Source: CAYZYK01 sp964482615 (GTDB lineage: Bacteria > Patescibacteriota > Minisyncoccia > Minisyncoccales > CAYZYK01). From it: a stretch of DNA of 37,942 nt. Of the stretch, positions 30,012 through 37,926 are shown piece after piece. The notes under the pieces were generated by a model. That model worked only from the letters and a program-made list of their open reading frames with translations. It was not told where the DNA came from and did no database searches. Each line of letters starts with the position of its first letter. Positions within the stretch are counted from its first letter, which is position 1. Position numbers and translations under genes: made by a program. Location: positions 1-37,942 of the forward strand of contig CAYZYK010000005.1 of NCBI GenBank assembly GCA_964482615.1, given 5' to 3'.

Positions 30012-30341
30012 TTATATCTTTTGAAGAATCTTTATCCACTTCTCTCTTTCCTCGGGCAAAATATAATCTAAATCTGCCACTTTTTTGCCGAACTTTTCAC
30101 CAAGCAGAGAAAATAAACGAAAGTAAAATAAGATTGCAACAGGAGAAAAGAACACAAAGAGAAACCCAAGAAATTGGTAACCTCCACTTGAATCAACAAG
30201 CAAAGAAACTCCCCAGAAAAAACAGAGAACAGCACCCATCAGCCAGAAAGAACCAACCAAAACACAAAAAACTATAATTATTCTTATTCTCTCAAGCTTT
30301 GCTTCCAGCCTTTTTCTTCCTTCAGAATAAAGATCTATCAT
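30012..30341 (-). CDS. Two-helix membrane protein, unrecognised
   Basis: 109 residues. There is a basic N-terminus (YSEGRKRLEAKLERIR) and two long membrane helices (about 20-49 and 56-80). A C-terminal cytoplasmic segment (KVADLDYILPEEREKWIKIL) follows. An AAAGGAGGAG site lies just before the ATG. It follows the small gene at 30370 by 28 nt and shares its promoter. No domain recognised. Confidence 0.6.
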   Translation of the reverse strand: MIDLYSEGRKRLEAKLERIRIIIVFCVLVGSFWLMGAVLCFFWGVSLLVDSSGGYQFLGFLFVFFSPVAILFYFRLFSLLGEKFGKKVADLDYILPEEREKWIKILQKI

Positions 30342-30369
30342 CTTCTCCTCCTTTCTTGAGAAAAGAGTT

Positions 30370-30567
30370 CTAAGGAAGGGCGGTCGCTAAGGTTCCAGCG
30401 CCGATAAAAACAAATCCGATTGCTATAGCTATCGCGATTATCACCCCCACAACAGGGTTTATCAGGATAAAAGATTCTGTTACACCCGACAGTTTCAATA
30501 AAACAGAAACTACAGCAAAAAAAATTCCAGCACCAAATAACACCCATCCTACAATCAATTGACCCAT
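30370..30567 (-). CDS. Small two-helix membrane protein, unrecognised
   Basis: 65 residues with two hydrophobic helices (about 3-25 and 36-62) rich in Gly, Ala, Ile and Val. There is almost no soluble part, and the end is GTLATALP. It has an AAGGAG site and a good promoter (30609-30637), and is first in a two-gene unit with 30012-30341. Could be a small channel, a toxin-like peptide or an envelope component; nothing distinguishes these. Confidence 0.55.
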   Translation of the reverse strand: MGQLIVGWVLFGAGIFFAVVSVLLKLSGVTESFILINPVVGVIIAIAIAIGFVFIGAGTLATALP

Positions 30568-30608
30568 TTTATCTCTCCTTCTTCAGAAGTCAAAGAGCAA
30601 CTAATCTT

Positions 30609-30637
30609 AATTTAAGATAAAAATGTTTTTTTGTCAA
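30609..30637 (-). promoter_or_regulatory. Promoter, TTGACA-17-TAAATT
   Basis: On the - strand TTGACA (30637-30632) and TAAATT (30614-30609) are 17 bp apart. It begins immediately after the T tract of the preceding terminator. Confidence 0.7.
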
Positions 30638-30667
30638 AATAAAAAAGAGCAGTTTCACGAACTGCTC
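30638..30667 (-). terminator. Terminator of the 30666-30869 gene
   Basis: On the - strand GAGCAGTT pairs with AACTGCTC (8 bp, 5-nt loop), followed by TTTTTTATTTT. The stem overlaps the TGA stop codon of the gene. Confidence 0.85.
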
Positions 30668-30869
30668 AATCTTCTTTACTGGTTATTATTTTTTCAATAC
30701 CAAAGCCGATTCCTATAATAGAAAAGACAGCTGCACCAGAAAATAAAACTATATTGTAGCCCTTGAACCCAAATGATCTATCAAGATAAAAGCTCAAAAA
30801 GAAAGGAGCCGTACACATACCAACAAGAACAAATAGAGCGCAAAGACCCGATTTAGTTTCATTTTTCAT
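30666..30869 (-). CDS. Small two-helix membrane protein, unrecognised
   Basis: 67 residues with two membrane helices, CALFVLVGMCTAPFFLSFYL and YNIVLFSGAAVFSIIGIGFG, and short charged ends (MKNETKSG, KIITSKED). An AGAGGAGAG site precedes the ATG, and a TATAAT hexamer without a clear -35 lies upstream near the DegT gene end. No family recognised. Confidence 0.55.
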   Translation of the reverse strand: MKNETKSGLCALFVLVGMCTAPFFLSFYLDRSFGFKGYNIVLFSGAAVFSIIGIGFGIEKIITSKED

Positions 30870-30914
30870 CTTTACTCTCCTCTTTTGATGTAAAGAGCTA
30901 AAGACTTTTTAAAA

Positions 30915-32171
30915 TTATATTACATTTCTTAAAAAACTTATAACCTTTTTTGCTTCTTTCTCTGAAATATTAATATGAGTTGGTAGATTAAAGGTAGTTT
31001 GAGATAACTCTTCGGCAATGGGACAGGAACCCTTCTTATATAATACTTTCTCCAGTTTTGTATCATCTGGAGCAATTGGGGTCTTGTACCAATCCCCTAT
31101 TAAAAGATTCTTTGACCAAGCTTTCCTTATTATCTCGTGAGCTTTTTTATGTTTAATAGAAAATCTCAAAAAAATATTCTCTCTTTCTTCAAATTCTCTC
31201 GGTAGTTCAAAGGAAGAATCTTCTATTTTTTCAAAGTAAATTTCAGCTATTTTTTTTCTATGCTTGTTAAATCTTTTTAATTTTTTAAACTGATTTTGAG
31301 CCAACAAAGCCAAAACATTAGGTAAAGCTTTCGGGAAATAACTTGGTTTCTTACCCCTTTTTTCTTTCCAATGAACAGCTTTAGATAAAATCCTTAACCA
31401 TTGGAAAAGAACCAACAAGTATTTACCAAAGAAACGATAAGTTGGCAAAATTAACCAGTTCATTAAAACAGGATGAAAAAGTTGTTGTAAAATCCAACAA
31501 AAAGAAGGATATCCCCATTTTCTCTGTAATTCTCTTACTCTTGAAGCTAGGTTCTCATTATCTGTCACGACCATTCCTCCATAAACAGACGATATAACCT
31601 TATCGCGGGAAAAACTGAAAAAAGCTGCTTTACCAAAAGTACCAATCTTTTTATCTCTGTAATAAGTCCCCAGAGAATGAGCACAATCTTCAATCAAAAT
31701 TAAATTGTTTTCTTCACAAACTTTCAAAATTTTATCCATATCAGCTGGTAATCCAAAGGTATGTTGTACAACAACTACTTTGCTTCTTTTGGTAATTTTC
31801 CCTTTTAAGTCTTCAACATCAATGTTGAAAGAATCTTTATCACAGTCAACATAAACAGGTTTTAATCCAGCCCAGATTATAGGGTTTGAAGCAGCATTAC
31901 AAGTGAAACCCTGAAGTAAAACTTCTTCCCCCAGGTTAAGATCTAAAGATTTCAAAATAGCAAGAAAAGAAGATCTTCCACTATTAAAGGAAATGGCTTC
32001 TTTAATTGAAAGATATTTTTTAAAATTCTCTTCAAATTTTCCTGTTGCTTTCCCCTTTTTCCATCTCCAACACTGAAAAATTAATTTAAAAGCTAAAAGA
32101 ATGTCATCTTTTTCTGTATTAGGCGATAAAGATATAGAAATTGGTTTTAACCAGTGAGTTTGTGAAAACAT
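30915..32171 (-). CDS. DegT/DnrJ/EryC1/StrS-family aminotransferase
   Basis: 418 residues from the ATG at 32171 (MFSQTHWLKP); a TTG six codons upstream was rejected. This PLP enzyme acts on nucleotide-linked keto sugars or related substrates. The PLP lysine is Lys191 in FFSFSRDKVIS, Asp162 is in EDCAHSLG, and SFNSGRSSF and GFTCNA lie at the cofactor site. A roughly 40-residue aromatic insert (near 226-266) looks membrane-associated. It is not in a sugar biosynthesis cluster, so the substrate is open. A promoter overlapping that of the opposite-strand small gene drives it. Confidence 0.9.
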   Translation of the reverse strand: MFSQTHWLKPISISLSPNTEKDDILLAFKLIFQCWRWKKGKATGKFEENFKKYLSIKEAISFNSGRSSFLAILKSLDLNLGEEVLLQGFTCNAASNPIIWAGLKPVYVDCDKDSFNIDVEDLKGKITKRSKVVVVQHTFGLPADMDKILKVCEENNLILIEDCAHSLGTYYRDKKIGTFGKAAFFSFSRDKVISSVYGGMVVTDNENLASRVRELQRKWGYPSFCWILQQLFHPVLMNWLILPTYRFFGKYLLVLFQWLRILSKAVHWKEKRGKKPSYFPKALPNVLALLAQNQFKKLKRFNKHRKKIAEIYFEKIEDSSFELPREFEERENIFLRFSIKHKKAHEIIRKAWSKNLLIGDWYKTPIAPDDTKLEKVLYKKGSCPIAEELSQTTFNLPTHINISEKEAKKVISFLRNVI

Positions 32172-32182
32172 ATATAGTTTAA

Positions 32183-32214
32183 TTGACAAAAAGTTTTATT
32201 TTTGCGATTATACT
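32183..32214 (+). promoter_or_regulatory. Promoter of the small + strand gene
   Basis: TTGACA (32183-32188) is followed by GATTAT at 17 bp (32206-32211) or by TATACT at 20 bp (32209-32214). It overlaps the -10 of the leftward DegT promoter, so the two are probably mutually exclusive. Confidence 0.5.
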
Positions 32215-32235
32215 TATAGTAAATTGTTACTTCAA
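32207..32235 (-). promoter_or_regulatory. Promoter of the DegT aminotransferase gene, TTGAAG-17-TATAAT
   Basis: On the - strand TTGAAG (32235-32230) and TATAAT (32212-32207) are 17 bp apart. The start site near 32200 gives a leader of about 29 nt to the ATG at 32171. Confidence 0.65.
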
Positions 32236-32248
32236 GAAAGGAGAAATA

Positions 32249-32389
32249 ATGACGAGTGAGCAAGAAAAAAGACTGATTAAATATCTCGTTAGATGTCTTG
32301 AACTAATGATTTACGGATGCATTTTTGTCCTTTTTTGGGCAACTCTTTTTTGGCTCTATAACATAGTACTTTCACACTCTTTTAGATAG
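32249..32389 (+). CDS. 46-residue single-helix membrane protein
   Basis: It starts MTSEQEKRLIKYLVRCLELM and then has one membrane helix (YGCIFVLFWATLFWLYNIVL). An AAGGAG site is 6 nt before the ATG; the longer frame beginning at 32183 has no such site. A promoter is divergent from degT, and a clear terminator follows. Not recognised. Tiny but equipped as an independent gene. Confidence 0.6.
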   Translation: MTSEQEKRLIKYLVRCLELMIYGCIFVLFWATLFWLYNIVLSHSFR

Positions 32390-32420
32390 TATTTTCATAA
32401 AAAGACAACCCAAGTTAGTC

Positions 32421-32460
32421 AGGGTGCTAGGTTCTTTGGAATGCGGCACCCCCTTTTTTT
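32421..32460 (+). terminator. Terminator of the 46-residue membrane protein gene
   Basis: GGGTGC pairs with GCACCC across a 17-nt loop, and CCTTTTTTT follows. Confidence 0.75.
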
Positions 32461-32471
32461 AGCTTAATTTA

Positions 32472-34034
32472 TTAATCGCTCAGCAACTTAATTACTTCTT
32501 TGGGAATTCTTCCCTCTAAAAGAACTACATCCTCTTTTCCCCGAAAAATTTTAATTTTTTCAAAGATTTTGTATGGACTTTGGAGAAATAAAATATTTTC
32601 TTCTTTCATTCCGCTTTTTGCAGCACCATTTTTAATTTCTCTAAATCTATCTTTTGTTGTGATAAAAGCTAAATCACAAATCTTACCTATTTTCTCCCCT
32701 ATTTTCTGGTGAACTTTCTTTGATGATTTTCCAAGTTCAATCAAACAGGGCATAACAACTATTTTTTTACCTTGCCACAATTTAAGATGTTCAAGATGAG
32801 ACAGAACCCCAGTAGGGTTAGCTGAATAACTTGAATCAATAACGCTTAAACCAGTTCTATTTCTAAAGAGAATTGCTCCTGATTGTTCTTGTTTAATTTC
32901 TCTTGAAGATTCTTTAATTTCCCTAATGTTCATTCCCAGTTCCCGAGCAACAGAAAAAGAGGCCAAAATATTCAAAATGCTTTGTTTACCCAAAGCATCT
33001 ATCTTAAAATCTACTGAATCATACTTGAAATAAAGATTATCTTTTGTAACTCTAATATCTCTAACGTTTGAAAACTTATACAATCTTTTTTCTTTTTCTG
33101 TCTTCTCAAAAAGCTCTCTACAATACTTGTTTTCTCCATTAAAGAAAGCTAATCCATCTTCTGGCAAAGAATCTATTAATTCATATTTACCTTCAACAAT
33201 ATTTTTTGGGGAACCGAAAGTTACCATGTGTTGTTGATTTATTCCAGTTAAAATCCCAATTTTAGGTTTAATTACCCCACAAACTTCTTTTATCTTTCCT
33301 TTGTTGTAAGCTCCTATTTCACAAACAAAGATTTGATGTTCTTTCTTTAATTCGTTTAAAATACAACGAGCAATTCCTATTTCAGAGTTCTGGTTTTCTC
33401 TTGTTTTGAGAACTTTAAACTTTGAAGATAAAACAGCAGCTAAATATTCTTTAGTTGAACTTTTTCCGAAACTACCTGTAATTCCAATAACAGTTAAGTT
33501 TTTTTGTCTTTTAATTTTCTCTTTTGCTTTTTTTAAAATTCTTTTTTTCATCAAAAAAACGAACGGTTGAAAAAGCAAAACAATAATTGAAACAATTTTG
33601 GGAGTTAAAATATCAAAAATTAATAAACCGAAACTGAACCAAAAGATATTTCTCAAAGAAAAATAAAGGATCAGAGGAAATAAAACCAGAACAAGAAAAC
33701 CAAAAAAGATTAAAACCGAGGTTTTTTTAGTTAAAATAGGTTTTTTCACTTTTTTCCCGAAAAAAGATCTCAAAAAGAAAAGAGTTTCTATGAAATAAAG
33801 CAAGAACAAAATTAAAGGAAAAACAAAAAATACAGTTTCAGATAAAAAGAAACAAACAACCAATACTAATTTAAAAAACAATAAAGGATCGAAAATAAGT
33901 TTCTTTCCTTTATAGGTTTTAAAATGAGCAAACAATCTCCCCAAATGATATTCTTTAAGCTGCCAGAAATAAAGCCAGAAAAGTAAAATCTTAGATGTCC
34001 TTGTAAGCCAAAAAAGAGTTATTACAGAAAACAT
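32472..34034 (-). CDS. MurF-like Mur ligase with an N-terminal membrane domain
   Basis: 520 residues. Residues 1 to about 162 form several membrane helices and re-entrant hydrophobic stretches. They are followed by a basic linker (KKRILKKAKEKIKRQ) and a Mur ligase: P-loop GITGSFGKSSTKE (184-196), TRENQNSEIGIARCIL, GILTGINQQHMVTFGS, and a C-terminal domain with VIDSSYSANPTGVLSHL, typical of MurF. The reaction should be ATP-dependent addition of D-Ala-D-Ala (or an equivalent) to UDP-MurNAc-tripeptide. The membrane fusion would place it near lipid-linked precursors. It ends 10 nt before the DegT-side terminator region. Confidence 0.85.
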   Translation of the reverse strand: MFSVITLFWLTRTSKILLFWLYFWQLKEYHLGRLFAHFKTYKGKKLIFDPLLFFKLVLVVCFFLSETVFFVFPLILFLLYFIETLFFLRSFFGKKVKKPILTKKTSVLIFFGFLVLVLFPLILYFSLRNIFWFSFGLLIFDILTPKIVSIIVLLFQPFVFLMKKRILKKAKEKIKRQKNLTVIGITGSFGKSSTKEYLAAVLSSKFKVLKTRENQNSEIGIARCILNELKKEHQIFVCEIGAYNKGKIKEVCGVIKPKIGILTGINQQHMVTFGSPKNIVEGKYELIDSLPEDGLAFFNGENKYCRELFEKTEKEKRLYKFSNVRDIRVTKDNLYFKYDSVDFKIDALGKQSILNILASFSVARELGMNIREIKESSREIKQEQSGAILFRNRTGLSVIDSSYSANPTGVLSHLEHLKLWQGKKIVVMPCLIELGKSSKKVHQKIGEKIGKICDLAFITTKDRFREIKNGAAKSGMKEENILFLQSPYKIFEKIKIFRGKEDVVLLEGRIPKEVIKLLSD

Positions 34035-34037
34035 AGT

Positions 34038-34757
34038 TTATCTTTTTAATATAAATTGAATAACTTTTTGAGCTAGTTTCTCAGGGTCTTTAATATGAGG
34101 TGCATGCCCTAAATTATCCAGAACAACAAGTTCTGATTTCTTAATTCTCTTTTTCATTAAAAAAGCATCTTCCAGGAGGGTTATTTTATCTTTTCTCCCC
34201 CAAATAATAAAAGTAGGTGCCTTAATCTTATCTAATAAGGGAGTTAAATCTTCTTCTAAAACCTTTTTTATTGTTTCCCTTAAAAAATCACTTGTTTCAT
34301 AATAATCAGTTTTTCTTAAAATGTATCTGTAAAAAAATTTACGTAAAAATTCCCAAATTCCTTTCAAAAACGGTATCTCTTCAATTTTTAGTTTTTTCAT
34401 AGTTTCTGCCCCTTTTTTCAATATTTTATGATAAAAAGAAGCTGGTTTTTTAATCCCAGCAGCAGAAACTAGTATTAACCCTTTAATTTTTTCAGGATAC
34501 TTTTGTGCAAACTTTATTCCGATTCTTCCCCCAAAAGAATGTCCTAATAAAAAAAATCTATTCTCTTTTTCAGAAAATTCCTTTGTCCACTGAACATAAT
34601 CGTCTAATGTCCAAGTTCTTTTCAATTTATTCTCTGGTTTAAAACCCGGAAGATCGGGTACTTTAACTTCAATGCCTTCTAGCTCAATTTTTTCTTTTAC
34701 TTTTTGCCATTTTTCTTTTGAACTTCCCCAACCATGAAAAATAATTAAACTATCCAT
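34038..34757 (-). CDS. Alpha/beta hydrolase
   Basis: 239 residues. It has a standard alpha/beta hydrolase core: LIIFHGWGSSKEKW (oxyanion region), nucleophile elbow GHSFGG (Ser74), FIIWGRKDKITLL (acid Asp) and LDNLGHAPHIKDPE (His). A basic helical cap (about 105-165) precedes the Asp. No signal peptide. Substrate unknown. It ends 3 nt before the MurF-like start and so is probably in the same transcript as serS upstream. Confidence 0.9.
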   Translation of the reverse strand: MDSLIIFHGWGSSKEKWQKVKEKIELEGIEVKVPDLPGFKPENKLKRTWTLDDYVQWTKEFSEKENRFFLLGHSFGGRIGIKFAQKYPEKIKGLILVSAAGIKKPASFYHKILKKGAETMKKLKIEEIPFLKGIWEFLRKFFYRYILRKTDYYETSDFLRETIKKVLEEDLTPLLDKIKAPTFIIWGRKDKITLLEDAFLMKKRIKKSELVVLDNLGHAPHIKDPEKLAQKVIQFILKR

Positions 34758-34767
34758 TTAAAAAAAG

Positions 34768-36039
34768 TCATTTAGGATTAATATTCTTGAAACCAACATA
34801 TTTTTGTAAAACTTTGGGTACCTTCACGCTTCCATCTTTCTGCTGGTGATTCTCCAAGATAGCAATTAGGGTTCTACCCACAGCAAAAGCTGTTCCGTTT
34901 AAAGTATGAACAAATTCCAACTTATTGTCTTTTTTTCTCCTGTAACGTGTATTCAACCTCCTTGCTTGAAAATCAGTACAATTTGAGGTTGAATGGGTTT
35001 CCCTGTAACATTTTTGGGAAGGAATCCAAGATTCAATATCATATTTTGCTACAGCAGGCATTCCCAAATCTCCAGTACACATCTGACTTATTCTGTAGGG
35101 AATCTGCAAGGCCCGCATCAATTTCTCTTCCAAAGACAACAAAAACTGATGCTCTTTCTTTGAGTCTTTGGGGGTTGTAAAACTGAACATTTCCACCTTA
35201 TCAAATTGATGAACCCGGAAAATACCTCGGGTATCTTTACCATAAGAGCCAGCTTCTCTCCGAAAGCAACTTGAAAATCCCAAATATCTTTTTGGCAATT
35301 CTTCCTCCTCCAAAACCTCATCTTTGTGCAGGGGACCCACAGATTGCTCTGAGGTTCCCACCAGGAATAAATTATCTTCTAGCACAAAGTAGGCTTCTTT
35401 CCCGTCAAATTGTTCAGGATAACCCATTTCTTCTCCAATTTCTGGCCTTATCATTACCGGAGGAACAACAGGGGTAAAACCTTCCTTAAGAAGGGTATCA
35501 AAAGCAAAACTAATCAAAGCAAACTCAAGTAAAACAGCTTCATTTTTTAAATAAGCGAATCTTGACCCAGAAACTTTAGCTGCTCTTTCAGTATCAATCA
35601 GATCAAGTTTTTCTCCAATCTCCAAATGATCTTTTGGTTTAAAATCAAATTTTGTGATCTCCCCCACTTTTTTAATTACAACATTTTCTGATTCGTCTTT
35701 ACCAACAGGAATATTATTCAAGGGAAGATTAGGAATTTTAAGCATCAATTCGTTAAATTTGTCTTCAATTTCTTTAAGTTTTTCTTTTAAATTATCCCCT
35801 TTTTTATCAACCTCTTTCATTTTTCCTATTATCTTTTCTTTTTCTTTCTCTGAAACTACAGAAATCTTTTTGTTTGCTTTATTCTTTTCTGCTTGTATTC
35901 TCTCGTATTCTCCAATAATTTTTCTTCTTTTCTTATCAACCTCCAAAAGCTTATCAACAATTTTAGAGTCTGTTTGTTTATTTTTGCAACCTTCTTTAAC
36001 CTTATCTTTGTTTTGGCGAATAAAATCTATATCTAACAT
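34768..36039 (-). CDS. serS: Seryl-tRNA synthetase
   Basis: 423 residues. The N-terminal antiparallel coiled coil (about 30-105) grips the tRNA-Ser variable arm. The class II core has motif 2 (FRREAGSYGKDTRGIFRVHQF) and motif 3 (LNGTAFAVGRTLIAILENHQ), with the TGTSEQ-like VGTSEQSVGPLHKDE block for serine binding. Complete. It starts 8 nt after lysS, with no Shine-Dalgarno site. Confidence 0.97.
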   Translation of the reverse strand: MLDIDFIRQNKDKVKEGCKNKQTDSKIVDKLLEVDKKRRKIIGEYERIQAEKNKANKKISVVSEKEKEKIIGKMKEVDKKGDNLKEKLKEIEDKFNELMLKIPNLPLNNIPVGKDESENVVIKKVGEITKFDFKPKDHLEIGEKLDLIDTERAAKVSGSRFAYLKNEAVLLEFALISFAFDTLLKEGFTPVVPPVMIRPEIGEEMGYPEQFDGKEAYFVLEDNLFLVGTSEQSVGPLHKDEVLEEEELPKRYLGFSSCFRREAGSYGKDTRGIFRVHQFDKVEMFSFTTPKDSKKEHQFLLSLEEKLMRALQIPYRISQMCTGDLGMPAVAKYDIESWIPSQKCYRETHSTSNCTDFQARRLNTRYRRKKDNKLEFVHTLNGTAFAVGRTLIAILENHQQKDGSVKVPKVLQKYVGFKNINPK

Positions 36040-36047
36040 ATTAAAAG

Positions 36048-37520
36048 TTATTTTTTATCTTTGGGTTTCATTGTGGGAAATAATATCACCTCTCTCAAAG
36101 AATTAGAGTCAGTCAACAAAGCAACCAATCTGTCTATTCCCATTCCGAATCCAGCAGTAGGTGGCATGCCATATTCTAAAGCCTCAATAAAATCTTTATC
36201 CATTCTCTGAGCTTCCTCAAAGCCTTCCTTAAAAATCTTTTCCTGTTCTTTAAATCTTTTCTTCTGTTCAATTGGATCGTTGAGCTCAGAGAAGGCATTA
36301 ACTATTTCAAAACCAGCTACAACCAACTGAAATCTCTCCAGTTTTAAAGGATTGTCTTCAGAAGCCTTAGCTAAAGGAGCAGAACCCAGAGGATGGTGGA
36401 TAATAAAGGTTGGTTGAATAATTTTAGATTGACAACACTTCTTATATATCTTATCTGCTAAATTCGCTTTAGTATCTCCTTTTTCCAAAGTAATATCAAG
36501 TTTTTTTGCTTCTTTCCTCAAAGCATCAACATGGATTTCTTCCAATTTAATATCAGCATACTTAGCTAGAAGATCAGAAAACTCGACTCTGGGCCAGGGA
36601 GTTCTAAAATCTATTTTTTTACCATTGTATTCAATTTTTAATTTCCCGAATACTTTCTTTAAAATAGTTTCAAACATTTCTTCGGTTGTTTTCATTAAAT
36701 CTTTGTAATCTGCATAAGCTTGATAAAACTCAAGCATAGTAAAGTCTGGATTGTGAGACTTATCCATTCCTTCGTTTCGAAAACATTTCCCGATTTCATA
36801 AACCTTCTCAAGTCCTCCGACCATTAAACGCTTCAAATAAAGCTCAGGAGATATTCTTAAATAAAGATCCATATTCAGAGCATTTAAATGAGTCTTGAAA
36901 GGACGAGCAGTAGCCCCACCATAAATAGGTTGTAAAATAGGAGTTTCAACTTCAAGAAAATCTTTCTTCTCAAGAAAACTCCTGATTTCTTTTATTACTT
37001 CAGATCTTATTTTAAATTTTTCTCTGACCTCTTCAGAAAAAAGAAGATCCAGGTATCTTTTCCTGTATCTTCCCTCAACATCTTTCAAGCCATGCCATTT
37101 ATCTGGTAAAGGAAGTAAGCTTTTAGCCAACATTTTAAAATCACGGGTTTTTATTGTTCTTTCTTCCTTTTTGGTTAAAAACAAAACTCCTTTCAATTCA
37201 ATAAAATCTCCTATATCAAAATTGTCCAAGAAGAATTTATACCCCTTAGGGCCCACACTTGCTTCACCCAAAAAACCCTGAATTTCTCCCGTATTATCTT
37301 CAATATCTATGAAAGTTGCTTTCCCATGAGTTCTTTGAGCCCTTATTCTCCCCGTTAAAACTATTTCTTTCTTTTGTTTTAATAATTTAGAGAAATTATC
37401 CAAAGCTTCTTGGATAGTATGAGTTCTTTTTGTCTTTGAAGGAAAAGGAGAAAGTCTGGCTTTTTCAACGGCTTTTAGTTTTTCTAGCCGAGTTTTTCTT
37501 AATTCTTTTTTAGTTGTCAT
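36048..37520 (-). CDS. lysS: Lysyl-tRNA synthetase, class II
   Basis: 490 residues. The N-terminal OB fold for anticodon binding (VLTGRIRAQRTHGKATFIDI) is followed by the class II core, with YEIGKCFRNEGMDKSHNPDF (motif 2) and PTAGFGMGIDRLVALLT (motif 3). Full length. tRNA-Lys(TTT) is encoded at 21207-21279 in this window. It leads a transcript running lysS, serS, hydrolase, MurF-like. Confidence 0.97.
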   Translation of the reverse strand: MTTKKELRKTRLEKLKAVEKARLSPFPSKTKRTHTIQEALDNFSKLLKQKKEIVLTGRIRAQRTHGKATFIDIEDNTGEIQGFLGEASVGPKGYKFFLDNFDIGDFIELKGVLFLTKKEERTIKTRDFKMLAKSLLPLPDKWHGLKDVEGRYRKRYLDLLFSEEVREKFKIRSEVIKEIRSFLEKKDFLEVETPILQPIYGGATARPFKTHLNALNMDLYLRISPELYLKRLMVGGLEKVYEIGKCFRNEGMDKSHNPDFTMLEFYQAYADYKDLMKTTEEMFETILKKVFGKLKIEYNGKKIDFRTPWPRVEFSDLLAKYADIKLEEIHVDALRKEAKKLDITLEKGDTKANLADKIYKKCCQSKIIQPTFIIHHPLGSAPLAKASEDNPLKLERFQLVVAGFEIVNAFSELNDPIEQKKRFKEQEKIFKEGFEEAQRMDKDFIEALEYGMPPTAGFGMGIDRLVALLTDSNSLREVILFPTMKPKDKK

Positions 37521-37561
37521 ATATATGTTTTTATTCTACTTTATTTTAAATTTAAGGTCAA

Positions 37562-37589
37562 AATAAGAAAATCCGCAATTGGGTTGCGG
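37562..37589 (-). terminator. Terminator of the 37594 gene
   Basis: On the - strand CCGCAA pairs with TTGCGG (6 bp, 5-nt loop), followed by ATTTTCTTATTTT. It lies directly after the stop codon of the zinc-ribbon gene. Confidence 0.7.
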
Positions 37590-37593
37590 GTCC

Positions 37594-37848
37594 TCAAAAA
37601 TCACCATTTGTTATTCCGAATAAATCTTCCCTCCTTTTTTCTTGTTCTTCTTGTTCTTCTTGTTCATCTACTTCGTTTTGAAAAGATAAGTCTCCAAACC
37701 TGGGTCTTTTTTCGGGCGGGCCTACTGTTAATTTAGTTGTTTTTTTGCATTTTGAACATCTGAGATTTAAGCTAGTTCCAGATAAATTCTCAAGCAAAGT
37801 ATCATCAAAAATAAGATTATTTCCACACTGACATTTTATGCTAGTCAT
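37594..37848 (-). CDS. Small zinc-ribbon protein with acidic tail
   Basis: 84 residues. The first ~45 form a zinc ribbon with ligands in CQCGN near residue 6-8 and CSKCKK near residue 32-35. The rest is a disordered, Glu/Gln-rich tail (EVDEQEEQEEQEKRRED). This layout resembles the small ribbon regulators or assembly factors common in bacteria, but no family was recognised. It has a GGGAGAGG site and its own terminator. A hairpin (37878-37898) lies in its leader. Confidence 0.65.
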   Translation of the reverse strand: MTSIKCQCGNNLIFDDTLLENLSGTSLNLRCSKCKKTTKLTVGPPEKRPRFGDLSFQNEVDEQEEQEEQEKRREDLFGITNGDF

Positions 37849-37877
37849 TTTCCTCTCCCTTCTGAAAGGTTATAAAA

Positions 37878-37898
37878 GAGCAGTTTTTCCCACTGCTC
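37878..37898 (-). other. Leader hairpin upstream of the zinc-ribbon gene
   Basis: On the - strand GAGCAGT pairs with ACTGCTC (7 bp, 7-nt loop) and TTTTATAACCTTT follows. It is either the terminator of a gene beyond the right edge or an attenuator for the 37594 gene. The stem matches that of the terminator at 30647-30667. Confidence 0.55.
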
Positions 37899-37900
37899 AT

Positions 37901-37926
37901 ATTATAGTATATTAATTTATTGTCAA
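37901..37926 (-). promoter_or_regulatory. Possible promoter of the zinc-ribbon gene
   Basis: On the - strand both TTGACA (37926-37921) and TATAAT (37906-37901) are perfect hexamers, but the spacing is only 14 bp. The -10 is probably real; the -35 partner may be a shifted, weaker sequence. Confidence 0.4.

Noticed and set aside
30338..30547. 69-codon - strand Cys/Trp-rich frame
   Set aside because: Shifted frame of the small membrane gene at 30370, which has the SD site and sensible composition.
35654..36106. 150-codon + strand frame opposite serS and lysS
   Set aside because: Shadow of the serS coiled coil with the same Phe/Ser/Leu bias.
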